This document shows positions 34,882-42,803 of a stretch of DNA of 64,000 bases, one piece after another. Below the pieces are notes generated by a model. It ran no database searches. It was not told where the DNA came from and was given only the letters and a program-made list of their open reading frames with translations. Source of the stretch: DATKRB01 sp035532415. Its GTDB lineage: Bacteria; Actinomycetota; Acidimicrobiia; Acidimicrobiales; RAAP-2. A program made the position numbers and the translations under genes. Position 1 is the first letter of the stretch; every line of letters begins with the position of its first letter. The stretch lies in assembly GCA_035532415.1 (NCBI GenBank), contig DATKRB010000023.1, positions 62,001 through 126,000 on the forward strand, in the 5' to 3' direction.

Positions 34882-34956
34882 CGGGGATCTTCGGATGACG
34901 GGGACCTTCGGATGACAGGGACCTTCGGATGACGGGGACCTTCGGATGACAGGGGG
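34872..34956 (+). repeat. 17-base tandem repeat (five copies) forming a ladder of overlapping six-codon ORFs
   Basis: Five head-to-tail copies of a 17-base unit, consensus CTTCGGATGACGGGGAC, begin at 34872, 34889, 34906, 34923 and 34940. Each copy holds ATGA. The ATGs at 34878, 34895, 34912 and 34929 each open an ORF of six codons (Met-Thr-Gly-Ile/Thr-Phe-Gly) that stops at the TGA overlapping the next ATG. The first ATG overlaps the lipoprotein stop; the fifth, 34946, is the start of the flavin reductase-like gene. Each unit also gives a GGGGA or AGGGA stretch about six bases before the next ATG. The layout is seen directly; translation of the small ORFs is inference. Confidence 0.9.
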
Positions 34957-35575
34957 GCCGACGGACCCCACGGGTCCCCGACCGCCCGGCGGGGGAGCGC
35001 CCGGCGGGGTGGTGGGACCGGTCCCCGAAGGGCGCGACCCGGTCGACTACGACCGGATGCGCCGCCGGGCTCTGTGGTCGCTGCCGACGGGTCTCTACCT
35101 CATAGGGAGCCGCGCTCTCCTCGGCGGCGCGTTGCAGTGGAACCTCATGACGGCCAGCCTCGTCGTGCAGCTGGCAGTCGAGCCCAAGCTGGTCGGGGTC
35201 TCCGTCGATCGCCTCGCTCGAACCTACGAGCTGGTCGCCGCGGGCGGGGCGTTCTCCGTCTGCCTGCTCGGGCGCGACGACCGGGCTCTGGTCCGCCGGT
35301 TCGTCAAGCCGGTGGACGACGTGGTGACCGACGGCGAAGGGCGGGTCATGACCATGAACGGCGAGGCGGTGGTCACGGGGAGCACGGGTTCGCCGGTCCT
35401 CGCCCGGTCGCCGGCGTGGCTCGACTGCTCCGTCCGGCACCAGATCGACCTGGGGAGCCATGTGCTCTTCGTCGGCGAGGTGGTCGAAGTCGGGGGCGCT
35501 GGTCTGGAGGGCAGCGGGCGCACCGTCGCCGACGTGCTGCGCATGGAGGACACCAGGATGAGCTACGGGGGTTGA
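34946..35575 (+). CDS. Flavin reductase-like FMN-binding protein
   Basis: A split-barrel flavoprotein of the flavin reductase-like family, 209 residues. After a Gly/Pro-rich N-terminus of about 35 residues the core shows ALWSLPTGLYLIGSRALLGGALQWNLMTASLVVQLAVEPKLVGVSVDR, the pattern of FMN-binding reductases (thr/asn-rich FMN loop), then FSVCLLGRDDRALVRRFVKP, CSVRHQIDLGSHVLFVGEVVEVG. Such proteins reduce or carry flavin with NAD(P)H; partner and substrate are unknown. ATG 34946 is the last rung of the repeat ladder, so its translation probably depends on ribosomes arriving from upstream. Confidence 0.78.
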   Translation: MTGGPTDPTGPRPPGGGAPGGVVGPVPEGRDPVDYDRMRRRALWSLPTGLYLIGSRALLGGALQWNLMTASLVVQLAVEPKLVGVSVDRLARTYELVAAGGAFSVCLLGRDDRALVRRFVKPVDDVVTDGEGRVMTMNGEAVVTGSTGSPVLARSPAWLDCSVRHQIDLGSHVLFVGEVVEVGGAGLEGSGRTVADVLRMEDTRMSYGG

Positions 35576-35759
35576 CCTGCGTCTCCGCCCGGATCGCCGC
35601 CCCCCCGGCGCCGCGAGGGAACATGCCGGACGGACTACACTGGGCTCACGACCGGGGACGGCGCCGACGAGGAAGCAGCCGCCCGTTGCCCACATCCGAG
35701 GCCGGTCCGATTCGGCGCCCGCCGCGGGTGACCCGGGGGGCGGGCAGCAAGGAGCATGC

Positions 35760-35969
35760 GTGAAGAAGGGACGCCATCGGCGATTCGAGGAAGCGCGGAG
35801 CCTCAAGCGCTCGGTGTCGACGGCCGGGCAACGCTGCGCCGAATGCGGCGCCGAGCCCGAGGACGTGCATGCTTCATGGTGCCTCGCCGAGGAGGACCAG
35901 TACGATCGCATCCTGGGGTCGGTGGCGCCTTCGCACGACGAGTCCGAGCCCGACCCGTTGGACGACTGA
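35760..35969 (+). CDS. Small hypothetical protein with a CxxC motif (69 residues)
   Basis: The chain begins MKKGRHRRFEEARSLKRS, has CAECGAEPEDVHASWC (a possible zinc knuckle with three cysteines) and ends acidic. No family recognised. GTG 35760 has a good AGGAG ribosome site six bases upstream; the overlapping ATG frame at 35756 codes an arginine-rich chain that I regard as a shadow. A possible -10, TACACT at 35636, would give a leader of about 115 bases. It converges on the Cys-rich gene with a hairpin between the stops. Confidence 0.6.
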   Translation: MKKGRHRRFEEARSLKRSVSTAGQRCAECGAEPEDVHASWCLAEEDQYDRILGSVAPSHDESEPDPLDD

Positions 35970-35971
35970 CG

Positions 35972-36006
35972 GAGCCCGGTGAGGCCCGGCCCCCCTGGCC
36001 GGCTCA
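35972..36006. terminator. Hairpin between convergent genes at 35969 and 36004
   Basis: CCGGCC (35986) and GGCCGG (35997) make a six-pair stem with loop CCCCT. The wider GAGCCCGG and CCGGCTC arms offer an alternative fold reaching into the minus-strand stop. Confidence 0.4.
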
Positions 36007-36798
36007 GCTCGTTCGGTCCGGCGCCTCGGCCGGCCGGCCGGTCCGCCTCCTGAGCGCCGGGTGGGGAAGGGGGACCCGGCGCTCGATCCGGTCCGAGCGG
36101 TCCTGGAGGTAGGCGGCGAGCCGCCGGTAGACCTTCTGCCCGACCATCGCGGTGAGCTCGGCCTGCATCTCGCGGTAGACGGGCTGCTCGCCGACGAACG
36201 CCTCGGGCGACTCGGTGCACCACCAGTGGAATTCCTTGCCGCCCTCCCCCCAGTGAGCGCGGTCCCACTGGCGGACCGTCGAGGTGACGTACCCGTCCCC
36301 GGCCACCTCGTCCTCCCGGCGGAGCGGCAGCTGCCAGCAGACCTCGGGCTTCAGGTCCATCGGATTGCGCCCGCGGGTGACGGCGACCTGGTGCAGCGCG
36401 CAGCCGGGCCCGGTCGGGAACCCCGGTCGGTTCAGGAAGATGCACGCGCCTTCGACGACGCGGGTGACGATCTCGCCGTGCTGGTTCTTCTTGACCGTGC
36501 CCTTCTTGACGCCACGCGCCCGGTATTGCCACTGCTCGGATGAGAGGGTGGCGGCGATCCGCTCCACCCGGCGCGCGTCGGCGCGGTCGACGAAGTGCGC
36601 ACCGTAGGAGCAGCACCCGTGCTCGAGCTCGGGTGCCGGCCCCGTGAGGACCCCCTGGCAGCCGCGGCCGTAAATGCACGTCCACGAGCTCGTGAGGAAC
36701 GTCACGTCGAAGACCCAGGTTCGTTCCTCGTCCTGGTCGTCGAAGCTCACCCATTCGCGTGCGTCGTCGGGGGGACCGGTGGGTCCGGCGGGGGTCAT
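36004..36798 (-). CDS. Conserved cysteine-rich protein of unknown function (264 residues)
   Basis: Cytoplasmic-looking protein with about eight cysteines arranged as CIYGRGC, then CC (GCCSYG), EGACIFLN, PGCALHQ, PEVCWQLP and WWCTE. Spacing of this kind suggests a bound metal or Fe-S cluster, as in YkgJ-type and DUF3109 proteins, but I cannot assign a family. The C-terminus is basic. ATG 36798 is chosen because TAGGGT lies seven bases upstream and the further open frame to 37257 is antisense to the prepilin peptidase gene. Confidence 0.7.
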   Translation of the reverse strand: MTPAGPTGPPDDAREWVSFDDQDEERTWVFDVTFLTSSWTCIYGRGCQGVLTGPAPELEHGCCSYGAHFVDRADARRVERIAATLSSEQWQYRARGVKKGTVKKNQHGEIVTRVVEGACIFLNRPGFPTGPGCALHQVAVTRGRNPMDLKPEVCWQLPLRREDEVAGDGYVTSTVRQWDRAHWGEGGKEFHWWCTESPEAFVGEQPVYREMQAELTAMVGQKVYRRLAAYLQDRSDRIERRVPLPHPALRRRTGRPAEAPDRTS

Positions 36799-36805
36799 CG
36801 GCGAG

Positions 36806-36811
36806 ACCCTA
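36806..36811 (-). promoter_or_regulatory. -10 element of the Cys-rich gene (leaderless type)
   Basis: TAGGGT on the minus strand ends seven bases before ATG 36798. Confidence 0.5.
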
Positions 36812-36848
36812 CCCCCGCAAAAGACACCGCTCGGCGGGGGGTGTCCCG

Positions 36849-36854
36849 TATGAT
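36849..36854 (+). promoter_or_regulatory. Prepilin peptidase gene -10 element
   Basis: TATGAT, the closest match to the -10 consensus in the window, 32 bases before GTG 36887. Confidence 0.5.
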
Positions 36855-36886
36855 CGCCCGGTGGACGCGGGGTACGGGCTCCGAGC

Positions 36887-37654
36887 GTGAACGCCCCTCT
36901 CGTTCTCGGATGCGGCCTGGGAGGAGTGGTCGTCGGGTCGGTGCTGGGTGCGTTCGCCACCCGGGTACGGGCGCCGGTCCCGGTACCCGCACCGGCGGTC
37001 CCCGGCGGGGTTCCGGTGCTCCCGCCGGCGGTCCCCGATGTGGCTCCGTTGCCCAGCGGCGCGGACGTCCCGGGCGGCTCCGGGCGCGTGGCGTTGGACC
37101 GGTTGGCCGCGGGGGTGGTCACGGGAGGGTTGCTCGCCGTCGCCGCGCACCATTTCGGAGCGGTGCCCGCGCTCGCGGCGTACTGCGTGCTCTTCGTGGG
37201 CCTGGTCGCGGTGTCCGTCGTCGATCTCCGGGTGGGACTGGTGCCGCGCACCGTCATCTACCCGGTCTCCGTCCTCCTCGGCGTCGCCCTGGTGGCGGCC
37301 TCCGCGGTCGCCGGCGATTGGCGGGCGCTCGGCGAGGCGGTCATCGGGGGAGCGCTCGCCTTCGCGGTGTTCTTCGCCATCTGGTTCCTGTACCCGCGAG
37401 GGTTGGGCTTCGGGGACGTACGGCTCGCGGCGGCCATCGGCTTCGGCCTCGGCTGGCTCGGCCTGCTCCACCTGTACGTGGGCTTCCTCGTCGGGTTCCT
37501 CGCCGGGGCAGCGTTCGGCCTGGTGGTCATGGTTCGGCGCGGGACCGGCCGGAAGACCAGGATGCCGTTCGCCCCGGCCCTGGCGGTCGGCGCGGTCGTC
37601 GGGGTGATCTGGGGCAGCCAGATCATCAACGCCTGGCTCCCGGGGCACAGCTGA
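36887..37654 (+). CDS. A24 family prepilin peptidase without the methylase domain
   Basis: Membrane aspartic protease that cleaves leader peptides of type IV pilin-like proteins. One helix (LVLGCGLGGVVVGSVLGAF) is followed by a proline-rich loop of about 45 residues in place of the cysteine-rich methyltransferase domain of PilD, then six or so helices. The two catalytic aspartates are in VSVVDLRVGLVPRT and LGFGDVRLAAAIG. Length is 255 residues. GTG 36887 is the likely start; a TATGAT -10 lies at 36849, giving a leader of about 26 bases. No pilin or secretion ATPase gene lies in the window. Confidence 0.82.
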   Translation: MNAPLVLGCGLGGVVVGSVLGAFATRVRAPVPVPAPAVPGGVPVLPPAVPDVAPLPSGADVPGGSGRVALDRLAAGVVTGGLLAVAAHHFGAVPALAAYCVLFVGLVAVSVVDLRVGLVPRTVIYPVSVLLGVALVAASAVAGDWRALGEAVIGGALAFAVFFAIWFLYPRGLGFGDVRLAAAIGFGLGWLGLLHLYVGFLVGFLAGAAFGLVVMVRRGTGRKTRMPFAPALAVGAVVGVIWGSQIINAWLPGHS

Positions 37655-37720
37655 TCCGTCGTCCGCGCCCCGCCCGCTCGAGCCCGGCGAGCATCGGGAC
37701 CCGGCTCAACAGGGCTCGGG

Positions 37721-37726
37721 TAGGTT
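37721..37726 (+). promoter_or_regulatory. aroC -10 element (leaderless type)
   Basis: TAGGTT ends six bases before ATG 37733. Confidence 0.55.
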
Positions 37727-37732
37727 GGGGGC

Positions 37733-38995
37733 ATGTTGCGGTACCTGACGGCCGGGGAGTCCCACGGGCAGGCGCTCGTGGCGACGGTGGAGGGTCTGCC
37801 CGCCGGACTGCCGATCACCGCGGAAGAGGTCGCGGGCGAACTGGCCCGTCGCCGGCTGGGCTTCGGGAGAGGCCCCCGGATGCGGTTCGAGCAGGACCAG
37901 GTGACGCTGGTGGCCGGGGTGCGTCACGGGCGGACCCTGGGCTCGCCGGTCGCGGTGCAGATCGCCAACACCGAATGGCCGAAGTGGTCCGAGGAGATGT
38001 CGCCAGGCCCGGGGTCGCCCTCGCGGGTGCTGACCCAGCCCCGGCCCGGTCACGCCGATTTGGCCGGTATGCAGAAGTACGGCTTTGCGGACGCCCGTGA
38101 CGTGCTCGAGCGGGCTTCGGCCCGCGAGACCGCGGCCCGCGTGGCTGCCGGCTCTCTGGCCAAGGCGCTCCTGGCCCAGCTGGGCATCGCCGTCGTGAGC
38201 CACGTCGTGCAGCTGGGTGACGCCACGGCGCCCGACGGCGCCCGCCCGCTGCCCGGTGACCGCGCCAGGGTCGACGAGTCTCCGGTCCGGTGCTTCGACG
38301 AGGAGAGCGCCGACCGCATGGTGGCTGCCGTGAAGGCTGCGGCCAAGGAGGGCGACTCGCTCGGGGGGGTCGCGGAGGTACTGGCCTACGGGGTCCCGGT
38401 GGGGCTCGGAAGCCACGTGCACTGGGACCGCCGGCTCGACGGCCTGCTGGCGCAGGCGCTGATGAGCATTCAGGCGGTGAAGGCCGTCGAGATCGGCGAG
38501 GGCTGGGACGTGGCCGGTCGGCGGGGCTCCGTGGCCCACGATGCCATCCGCTTCGTCGAGGGCTCCACCGAGGCCGGGGGGTACCGGCGCGACACGGCGC
38601 GGGCCGGCGGGATCGAGGGAGGCATGTCGATCGGGGGCCTGGTGGTGGCCCGGGTGGCCATGAAACCCCTCGCCACGCTGAACCGGCCGGTGCTCGAGAC
38701 GGTGGACGTGGCGACCAAGGAGTCGACGGTCAGCTTCCGGGAGCGCACGGACGTGACCGCGGTGCCGGCCATGGGCGTGGTTGCCGAGACGATGGTCGCG
38801 CTCGTGCTGGCGTCGGAGGCCCTCCGCAAGTTCGGGGGGGATTCCGTCGCCGAGATCCTGCGCAACCGGGACGGATTCGTGTCGTCGCTCGGAGAGACCC
38901 CCTCGGCGGTGGCGGGCTCCCCGGGCGCTCCGGTCCTTCCGGGCAGCCCGGCCCGGCAGAGCCCGCCGGACGGCCGCCAGGTCGCATCGGGGTGA
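37733..38995 (+). CDS. aroC: Chorismate synthase
   Basis: FMN-dependent lyase that makes chorismate from EPSP, last step of the shikimate pathway. Motifs: TAGESHGQALVATVEGLPAG, LARRRLGFGRGPRM, RPGHADLAGMQKYG, RASARETAARVAAG, FVEGSTEAGGYRRDTARAGGIEGGMSIGGLVV and the RTDVTAVPAMGVVAETMVA block. The final 40 residues are a Pro/Gly tail beyond the family end. ATG 37733 is six bases after TAGGTT. It heads the aro operon and overlaps aroK by GTGA. Confidence 0.96.
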   Translation: MLRYLTAGESHGQALVATVEGLPAGLPITAEEVAGELARRRLGFGRGPRMRFEQDQVTLVAGVRHGRTLGSPVAVQIANTEWPKWSEEMSPGPGSPSRVLTQPRPGHADLAGMQKYGFADARDVLERASARETAARVAAGSLAKALLAQLGIAVVSHVVQLGDATAPDGARPLPGDRARVDESPVRCFDEESADRMVAAVKAAAKEGDSLGGVAEVLAYGVPVGLGSHVHWDRRLDGLLAQALMSIQAVKAVEIGEGWDVAGRRGSVAHDAIRFVEGSTEAGGYRRDTARAGGIEGGMSIGGLVVARVAMKPLATLNRPVLETVDVATKESTVSFRERTDVTAVPAMGVVAETMVALVLASEALRKFGGDSVAEILRNRDGFVSSLGETPSAVAGSPGAPVLPGSPARQSPPDGRQVASG

Positions 38996-39582
38996 GCCGG
39001 CCCGGCCCGGCCGTCGATCGCATCGTGCTGGTGGGGATGATGGGTGCGGGCAAGACGACCGTGGGGCGCCTGCTCGCCGGCCGCCTCGGGTGGGCGTACG
39101 CCGACTCGGACGATCGGGTGCAGGAGGCCACCGGGCACACGGTTCCCGAGCTGTTCGCCCAGCACGGAGAGGCGGCGTTCCGGGCAGCGGAGTCCGAGGC
39201 GCTGCGACAGGCGCTCCGGGGCGCCTCGCCACAGGTGGTGTCGGTGGCCGGTGGCGCCGTGCTCGCCCCGGCCAACCGGGCGCTCCTGCGGCGATCGGGC
39301 ACGGTGGTGTGGCTCCGGGCGAGACCCGAGACCCTCGGGGCCCGGGTCGGCGACGGGCGGGGCCGTCCCCTGCTGGGCGACGATCCGTCCGAGGCGCTCA
39401 CCAGGCTCGACCGGGTGAGGCGGCCGCTGTACGAGCAGGTGGCCCACGTGGTGGTCGACGTCGACGACCTCCAGCCGGACTCGGTCGTCGACCGGGTGCT
39501 GGCCGCGGTCGGCCCCGGGTGGAGCGCCGATGCCGTCGCCCGCCCGAGGACCGGACCGGGCGCAGCCACGGGAGCGTCGTGA
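38992..39582 (+). CDS. aroK: Shikimate kinase
   Basis: P-loop kinase phosphorylating shikimate. LVGMMGAGKTTVGRLLAGRLG is the ATP loop; YADSDDRVQEATGHTVPELFAQHGEAAFRAAESEAL carries the shikimate-binding Asp and Arg; SVAGGAVL and the lid GRGRPLLGDDP follow. The last 25 residues extend past the usual end. GTG 38992 overlaps the aroC stop and its own stop overlaps aroB, both as GTGA, so the three are translationally coupled. Confidence 0.95.
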   Translation: MSRPGPAVDRIVLVGMMGAGKTTVGRLLAGRLGWAYADSDDRVQEATGHTVPELFAQHGEAAFRAAESEALRQALRGASPQVVSVAGGAVLAPANRALLRRSGTVVWLRARPETLGARVGDGRGRPLLGDDPSEALTRLDRVRRPLYEQVAHVVVDVDDLQPDSVVDRVLAAVGPGWSADAVARPRTGPGAATGAS

Positions 39583-40643
39583 TCACCGTCCCGGTCGAGC
39601 TGGGGGACCGGCGGTACGAGGTGTTGATCGGGGACGGAGCGCGCCGCGAGCTGGCCGCAGTGGTGGCCGAGCGAGTTCCCGGTACCGCCCGGAGGGCCAC
39701 CGTCGTCACCCAGTCCGAGATCGAGAAGGCCGGATGGTTGCGCGGCCTCGATCCCGGCGTGCCGTTCGACGTCCTGCTCGTGCCGGATGGGGAGACCGCC
39801 AAGTCGCTTGCGACGGTGGAGCGGTTGTGCCGGGGATTCGCCCGGGGCGGTTTGGCCCGATCCGACGTGGTGGTGGCCGTCGGTGGCGGGATCGTCACCG
39901 ACGTCGCCGGGTTCGCCGCCGCCACGTACCATCGGGGCACGCACTACGTCAGCATCGCCACGTCGTTGCTGGCCCAGGTGGACGCCGCGGTCGGGGGCAA
40001 GACCGGGGTGAACCTTCCCGAGGGGAAGAACCTGGTGGGTGCCTTCTGGCAGCCGTCCGCCGTCCTGTGCGACACGGCCACCCTGTCGACGCTGCCCCCG
40101 CGGGAGTGGGCATGCGGGCGCGGGGAGATGGCGAAGTACGCGTTCCTGTCCGACGGCCCGCCCGACGCGTCGATCCTCGACCTCCCGCTTGCCGAGCAGG
40201 TGGCACGCTGTGTCGGGGTGAAAGCCGCCGTGGTGGCGGCCGACGAGCGCGAGGGTGATCGGCGGGTGATCCTCAATTACGGTCACACCTTGGCCCACGC
40301 GCTCGAGGCGGCGGCGTTCGACCGGGGCGAGGGCGATGTGATCCGCCATGGCGAGGCGGTCGCGGTGGGGCTTCTCTTCGCCGCGTTGCTGGCCCGCCGG
40401 CTCGGCCGGATCGGCGACGAGCGGGTCGAGCTGCACCGCCGGGTGATCGCCGGCTTCGACCTCTCGGCCGGGCTGCCCGCCGGGGCGCAGGCCTCGGAGC
40501 TGCTCCGGTCGATGGCCCGGGACAAGAAGGCCCAGCACGATCTGACCTTCGTCCTCGACGGTCCCGGGGGCGTGGAGGCGGTCCGGGGTGTCGACCCGGG
40601 TGACGTGCTCGCTACCCTGGCAGAGATGGGAGCGTCGACGTGA
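39579..40643 (+). CDS. aroB: 3-Dehydroquinate synthase
   Basis: NAD- and zinc-dependent enzyme converting DAHP to 3-dehydroquinate. Signatures are VPDGETAKSLATVERLC, VAVGGGIVTDVAGFAAATYHRG, PTSLLAQVDAAVGGKTGVN-like YVSIATSLLAQVDAAVG followed by GKTGVNLPEGKNLVGAF, GRGEMAKYAF, the metal ligands in LNYGHTLAHALE and RHGEAVAVGL, and DKKAQHDLTFVL. Length is 354 residues. GTG 39579 overlaps aroK as GTGA with GGAG eight bases upstream. Confidence 0.96.
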   Translation: MITVPVELGDRRYEVLIGDGARRELAAVVAERVPGTARRATVVTQSEIEKAGWLRGLDPGVPFDVLLVPDGETAKSLATVERLCRGFARGGLARSDVVVAVGGGIVTDVAGFAAATYHRGTHYVSIATSLLAQVDAAVGGKTGVNLPEGKNLVGAFWQPSAVLCDTATLSTLPPREWACGRGEMAKYAFLSDGPPDASILDLPLAEQVARCVGVKAAVVAADEREGDRRVILNYGHTLAHALEAAAFDRGEGDVIRHGEAVAVGLLFAALLARRLGRIGDERVELHRRVIAGFDLSAGLPAGAQASELLRSMARDKKAQHDLTFVLDGPGGVEAVRGVDPGDVLATLAEMGAST

Positions 40644-41116
40644 GCCAGGGGATCGTGCTGCTCCTTTCGGGCCCCAACCTGAACCTCCTCGGTGAGCGCG
40701 AGCCGGCCGTGTACGGCACCGAGACCCTTGCCGACCACGTCCACGCGGCGACCGCGGCGGCCCACCGCCACGGGCTCCTGCTCGAGCATGTGCAGTCCCA
40801 GCACGAAGGGGACCTCATCAACTCGGTCCACGCGGCGCGGGATCGGGTCGCCGCGCTGATCGTGAACGCCGCGGCCCTCTCGCACGGGTCGTGGTCGCTC
40901 CACGACGCCCTCGCCGCGTTCGACGGGGTGATCGTGGAGCTGCACCTGTCGAACCCGGCGGCGAGGGAGCCCTTCCGGCACACCTCGGTCATCGCCCCGG
41001 TCGCCGACGGGTCCATCGCCGGGTTCGGGGGCCTCGGCTACGAGCTGGCGGTGGAGGCGGTCAGCCGTATCCTCGCCGCAAGACAGCGTCCGGCACCGGA
41101 AAAGGAGCGCCCATGA
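40640..41116 (+). CDS. aroQ: Type II 3-dehydroquinate dehydratase
   Basis: Dodecameric dehydratase of the shikimate pathway, 158 residues. LLSGPNLNLLGEREPAVYG has the active-site tyrosine; VQSQHEGDLINSVHAARD, VNAAALSHGSWSLHDAL, VELHLSNPAAREPFRHTSVIAPVADGSIAGFGGLGYELAV follow with the catalytic histidine region. The usual NPAAYTH segment reads NAAALSH here, a departure from consensus. GTG 40640 overlaps aroB as GTGA. Confidence 0.94.
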   Translation: MSQGIVLLLSGPNLNLLGEREPAVYGTETLADHVHAATAAAHRHGLLLEHVQSQHEGDLINSVHAARDRVAALIVNAAALSHGSWSLHDALAAFDGVIVELHLSNPAAREPFRHTSVIAPVADGSIAGFGGLGYELAVEAVSRILAARQRPAPEKERP

Positions 41117-42243
41117 GCACCGACTCGCCGCCACCCCTGCAGGTGGCCAACCGGATCGAGGGACTGCGGAGCCGGTTCGCTCCGGCGGGCATCGACGCCC
41201 TCGTCGTGACCACCCTTCCCAACCTGCGCTACCTGACCGGCTTTTCGGGTTCCGCCGGCCTGCTCGTCGTCACCGGGGACGGCGCGCTCCTCACGACGGA
41301 CGGCCGGTACCGGACCCAGGCCGACGAGCAGGTCACCGCGGCCGGAGCGGGCGGACTGGTCGGGATCGAGATCGGCGGGCCCCAGGCCCAGCGCGACGCC
41401 GTTCGCTCGCTCGTCTCGGGAGCGGGGAGGTCGAGGGTCGGGCTCGAGGCGGACAACGTCACTTGGGCCGCCAGCCAACGGTGGTCCGAGACGCTCGAGG
41501 GCCACGACGTGCTCCCGACCTCGGGCCTGGTGGAGGCCCTCCGTGAGGTGAAGGATGCAGCGGAGCTCGAGCTCATGGCCCGGGCCGCCGCGATCGCGGA
41601 CGCCGCGCTGTCCGAGGTGCTCCCGTTGCTGGCGTCCGCCGTCACCGGCACGGTCACCGAGGAGCAGTTCGCCCTGGCGCTCGACACCGCCATGCGGCGA
41701 GGGGGGGCCGAGGGCGTGGCGTTCGAGACCATCGTTGCCGCCGGCCCCAACTCGGCCAAACCCCATCACCGCCCCACCGGCCGTCCGATCCGGGCCGGGG
41801 ACCCGGTGGTCGTCGACTTCGGCGCCCTGTTCAACGGCTACCGGTCGGACATGACCCGGACGTTCTGCGTCGGGGGCGATCCCGAGGGCGAGCTGGCCCG
41901 GATCTTCGACGTCGTCCGATCCTCCCAGGCCGAGGGCGTGGCCGCCGTCGGCCCCGGGGTGGGCGCCAAGGACGTCGACGAGGTCTGCCGCAAGGTGATC
42001 GTCGACGCCGGCTGGGGAGAGGCCTTCGAGCACGGAACCGGCCACGGGGTCGGGCTCGACATCCACGAGGCACCGACGGTGAGCCCGCTGGGCACTGCTA
42101 TCTTGTCGCCGGGCGTCGTGGTGACGGTCGAGCCCGGGGTCTACATCCCCGGCGTCGGTGGGGTCCGCATAGAGGACACGCTGGTGGTGACCGAGCACGG
42201 CAACCGACCGCTCACGAGCTTCACGAAGGACGTCGCCGCCTGA
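41113..42243 (+). CDS. M24 family aminopeptidase (Xaa-Pro dipeptidase-like)
   Basis: Pita-bread metalloprotease of 376 residues. The N-terminal creatinase domain (ALVVTTLPNLRYLTGFSGSAGLLVVTGD) precedes the catalytic domain with FETIVAAGPNSAKPHHRPTGR, metal aspartates in VVVDFGALFNGYRSDMTRTFCVGG, histidine in EHGTGHGVGLDIHEAP and glutamates in VVTVEPGVYIPGVGGVRIEDTLVV. Probable substrate is Xaa-Pro dipeptides. It stands between aroQ and efp, as in many bacteria. ATG 41113 overlaps aroQ as ATGA with AAAGGAG upstream. Confidence 0.92.
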   Translation: MSTDSPPPLQVANRIEGLRSRFAPAGIDALVVTTLPNLRYLTGFSGSAGLLVVTGDGALLTTDGRYRTQADEQVTAAGAGGLVGIEIGGPQAQRDAVRSLVSGAGRSRVGLEADNVTWAASQRWSETLEGHDVLPTSGLVEALREVKDAAELELMARAAAIADAALSEVLPLLASAVTGTVTEEQFALALDTAMRRGGAEGVAFETIVAAGPNSAKPHHRPTGRPIRAGDPVVVDFGALFNGYRSDMTRTFCVGGDPEGELARIFDVVRSSQAEGVAAVGPGVGAKDVDEVCRKVIVDAGWGEAFEHGTGHGVGLDIHEAPTVSPLGTAILSPGVVVTVEPGVYIPGVGGVRIEDTLVVTEHGNRPLTSFTKDVAA

Positions 42244-42803
42244 TGGCCGTCTCCACCAACGACCTCAAGAACGGCATGACCCTGCTCCTCCCCGAGGGGT
42301 TGTTCAGCGTCGTTGAGTTTCAGCACGTCAAGCCGGGGAAAGGCGGGGCGTTCGTCCGTACCAAGCTCAAGAACGTTCGGAGCGGGGCGGTCGTCGAGCG
42401 GACGTACCGGGCCGACGAGAAGCTCGAGCAGGCCATCATCGACAAGAGGGAGATGCAGTTCCTCTACCGCGACGGGTCGGAGTACGTGTTCATGGACACG
42501 TCCACCTACGAGCAGATGCAGGTGGAGCCGGCGGCGCTCGGTGACGCCGCCAACTACCTGAAGGAGACCGACGAGGTGGTGCTGGAGCTCTTCGACGGCG
42601 AGATCGTCGGCGTCGACCTCCCTGCGGCGGTGGAGTTGACCGTCACCGAGACCGAGCCGGGGTTGCAGGGAGACCGCGTCTCGGGTGCTCGCAAGCCTGC
42701 CACTTTGGAGACCGGCCTGGTGGTGCAGGTTCCCCTCTTCGTCAACCCGGGCGAGGCGATCAAGGTGGACACTCGCTCCGGCGAGTACCTGACCCGGGCC
42801 TGA
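42243..42803 (+). CDS. efp: Elongation factor P
   Basis: tRNA-shaped factor that relieves ribosome stalling at polyproline. Three beta domains are visible in 186 residues. The loop tip KPGKGGAFVRTKLKN has lysine 33, the residue modified or used bare in the family; the C-terminal domain carries GDRVSGARKPATLETGLVVQVPLFVNPGEAIKVDTRSGEY. It may matter here because several neighbours carry proline-rich linkers. ATG 42243 shares one base with the preceding stop (TGATG). nusB begins immediately after. Confidence 0.96.
   Translation: MAVSTNDLKNGMTLLLPEGLFSVVEFQHVKPGKGGAFVRTKLKNVRSGAVVERTYRADEKLEQAIIDKREMQFLYRDGSEYVFMDTSTYEQMQVEPAALGDAANYLKETDEVVLELFDGEIVGVDLPAAVELTVTETEPGLQGDRVSGARKPATLETGLVVQVPLFVNPGEAIKVDTRSGEYLTRA

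Noticed and set aside
34872..34956. CRISPR-like array
   Set aside because: The unit is 17 bases, directly adjoining, with no spacers and no cas genes.
35756..36112. 118-residue open frame from ATG 35756
   Set aside because: Arginine-rich shadow of the 69-residue gene, running into the convergent gene; the ribosome site fits GTG 35760.
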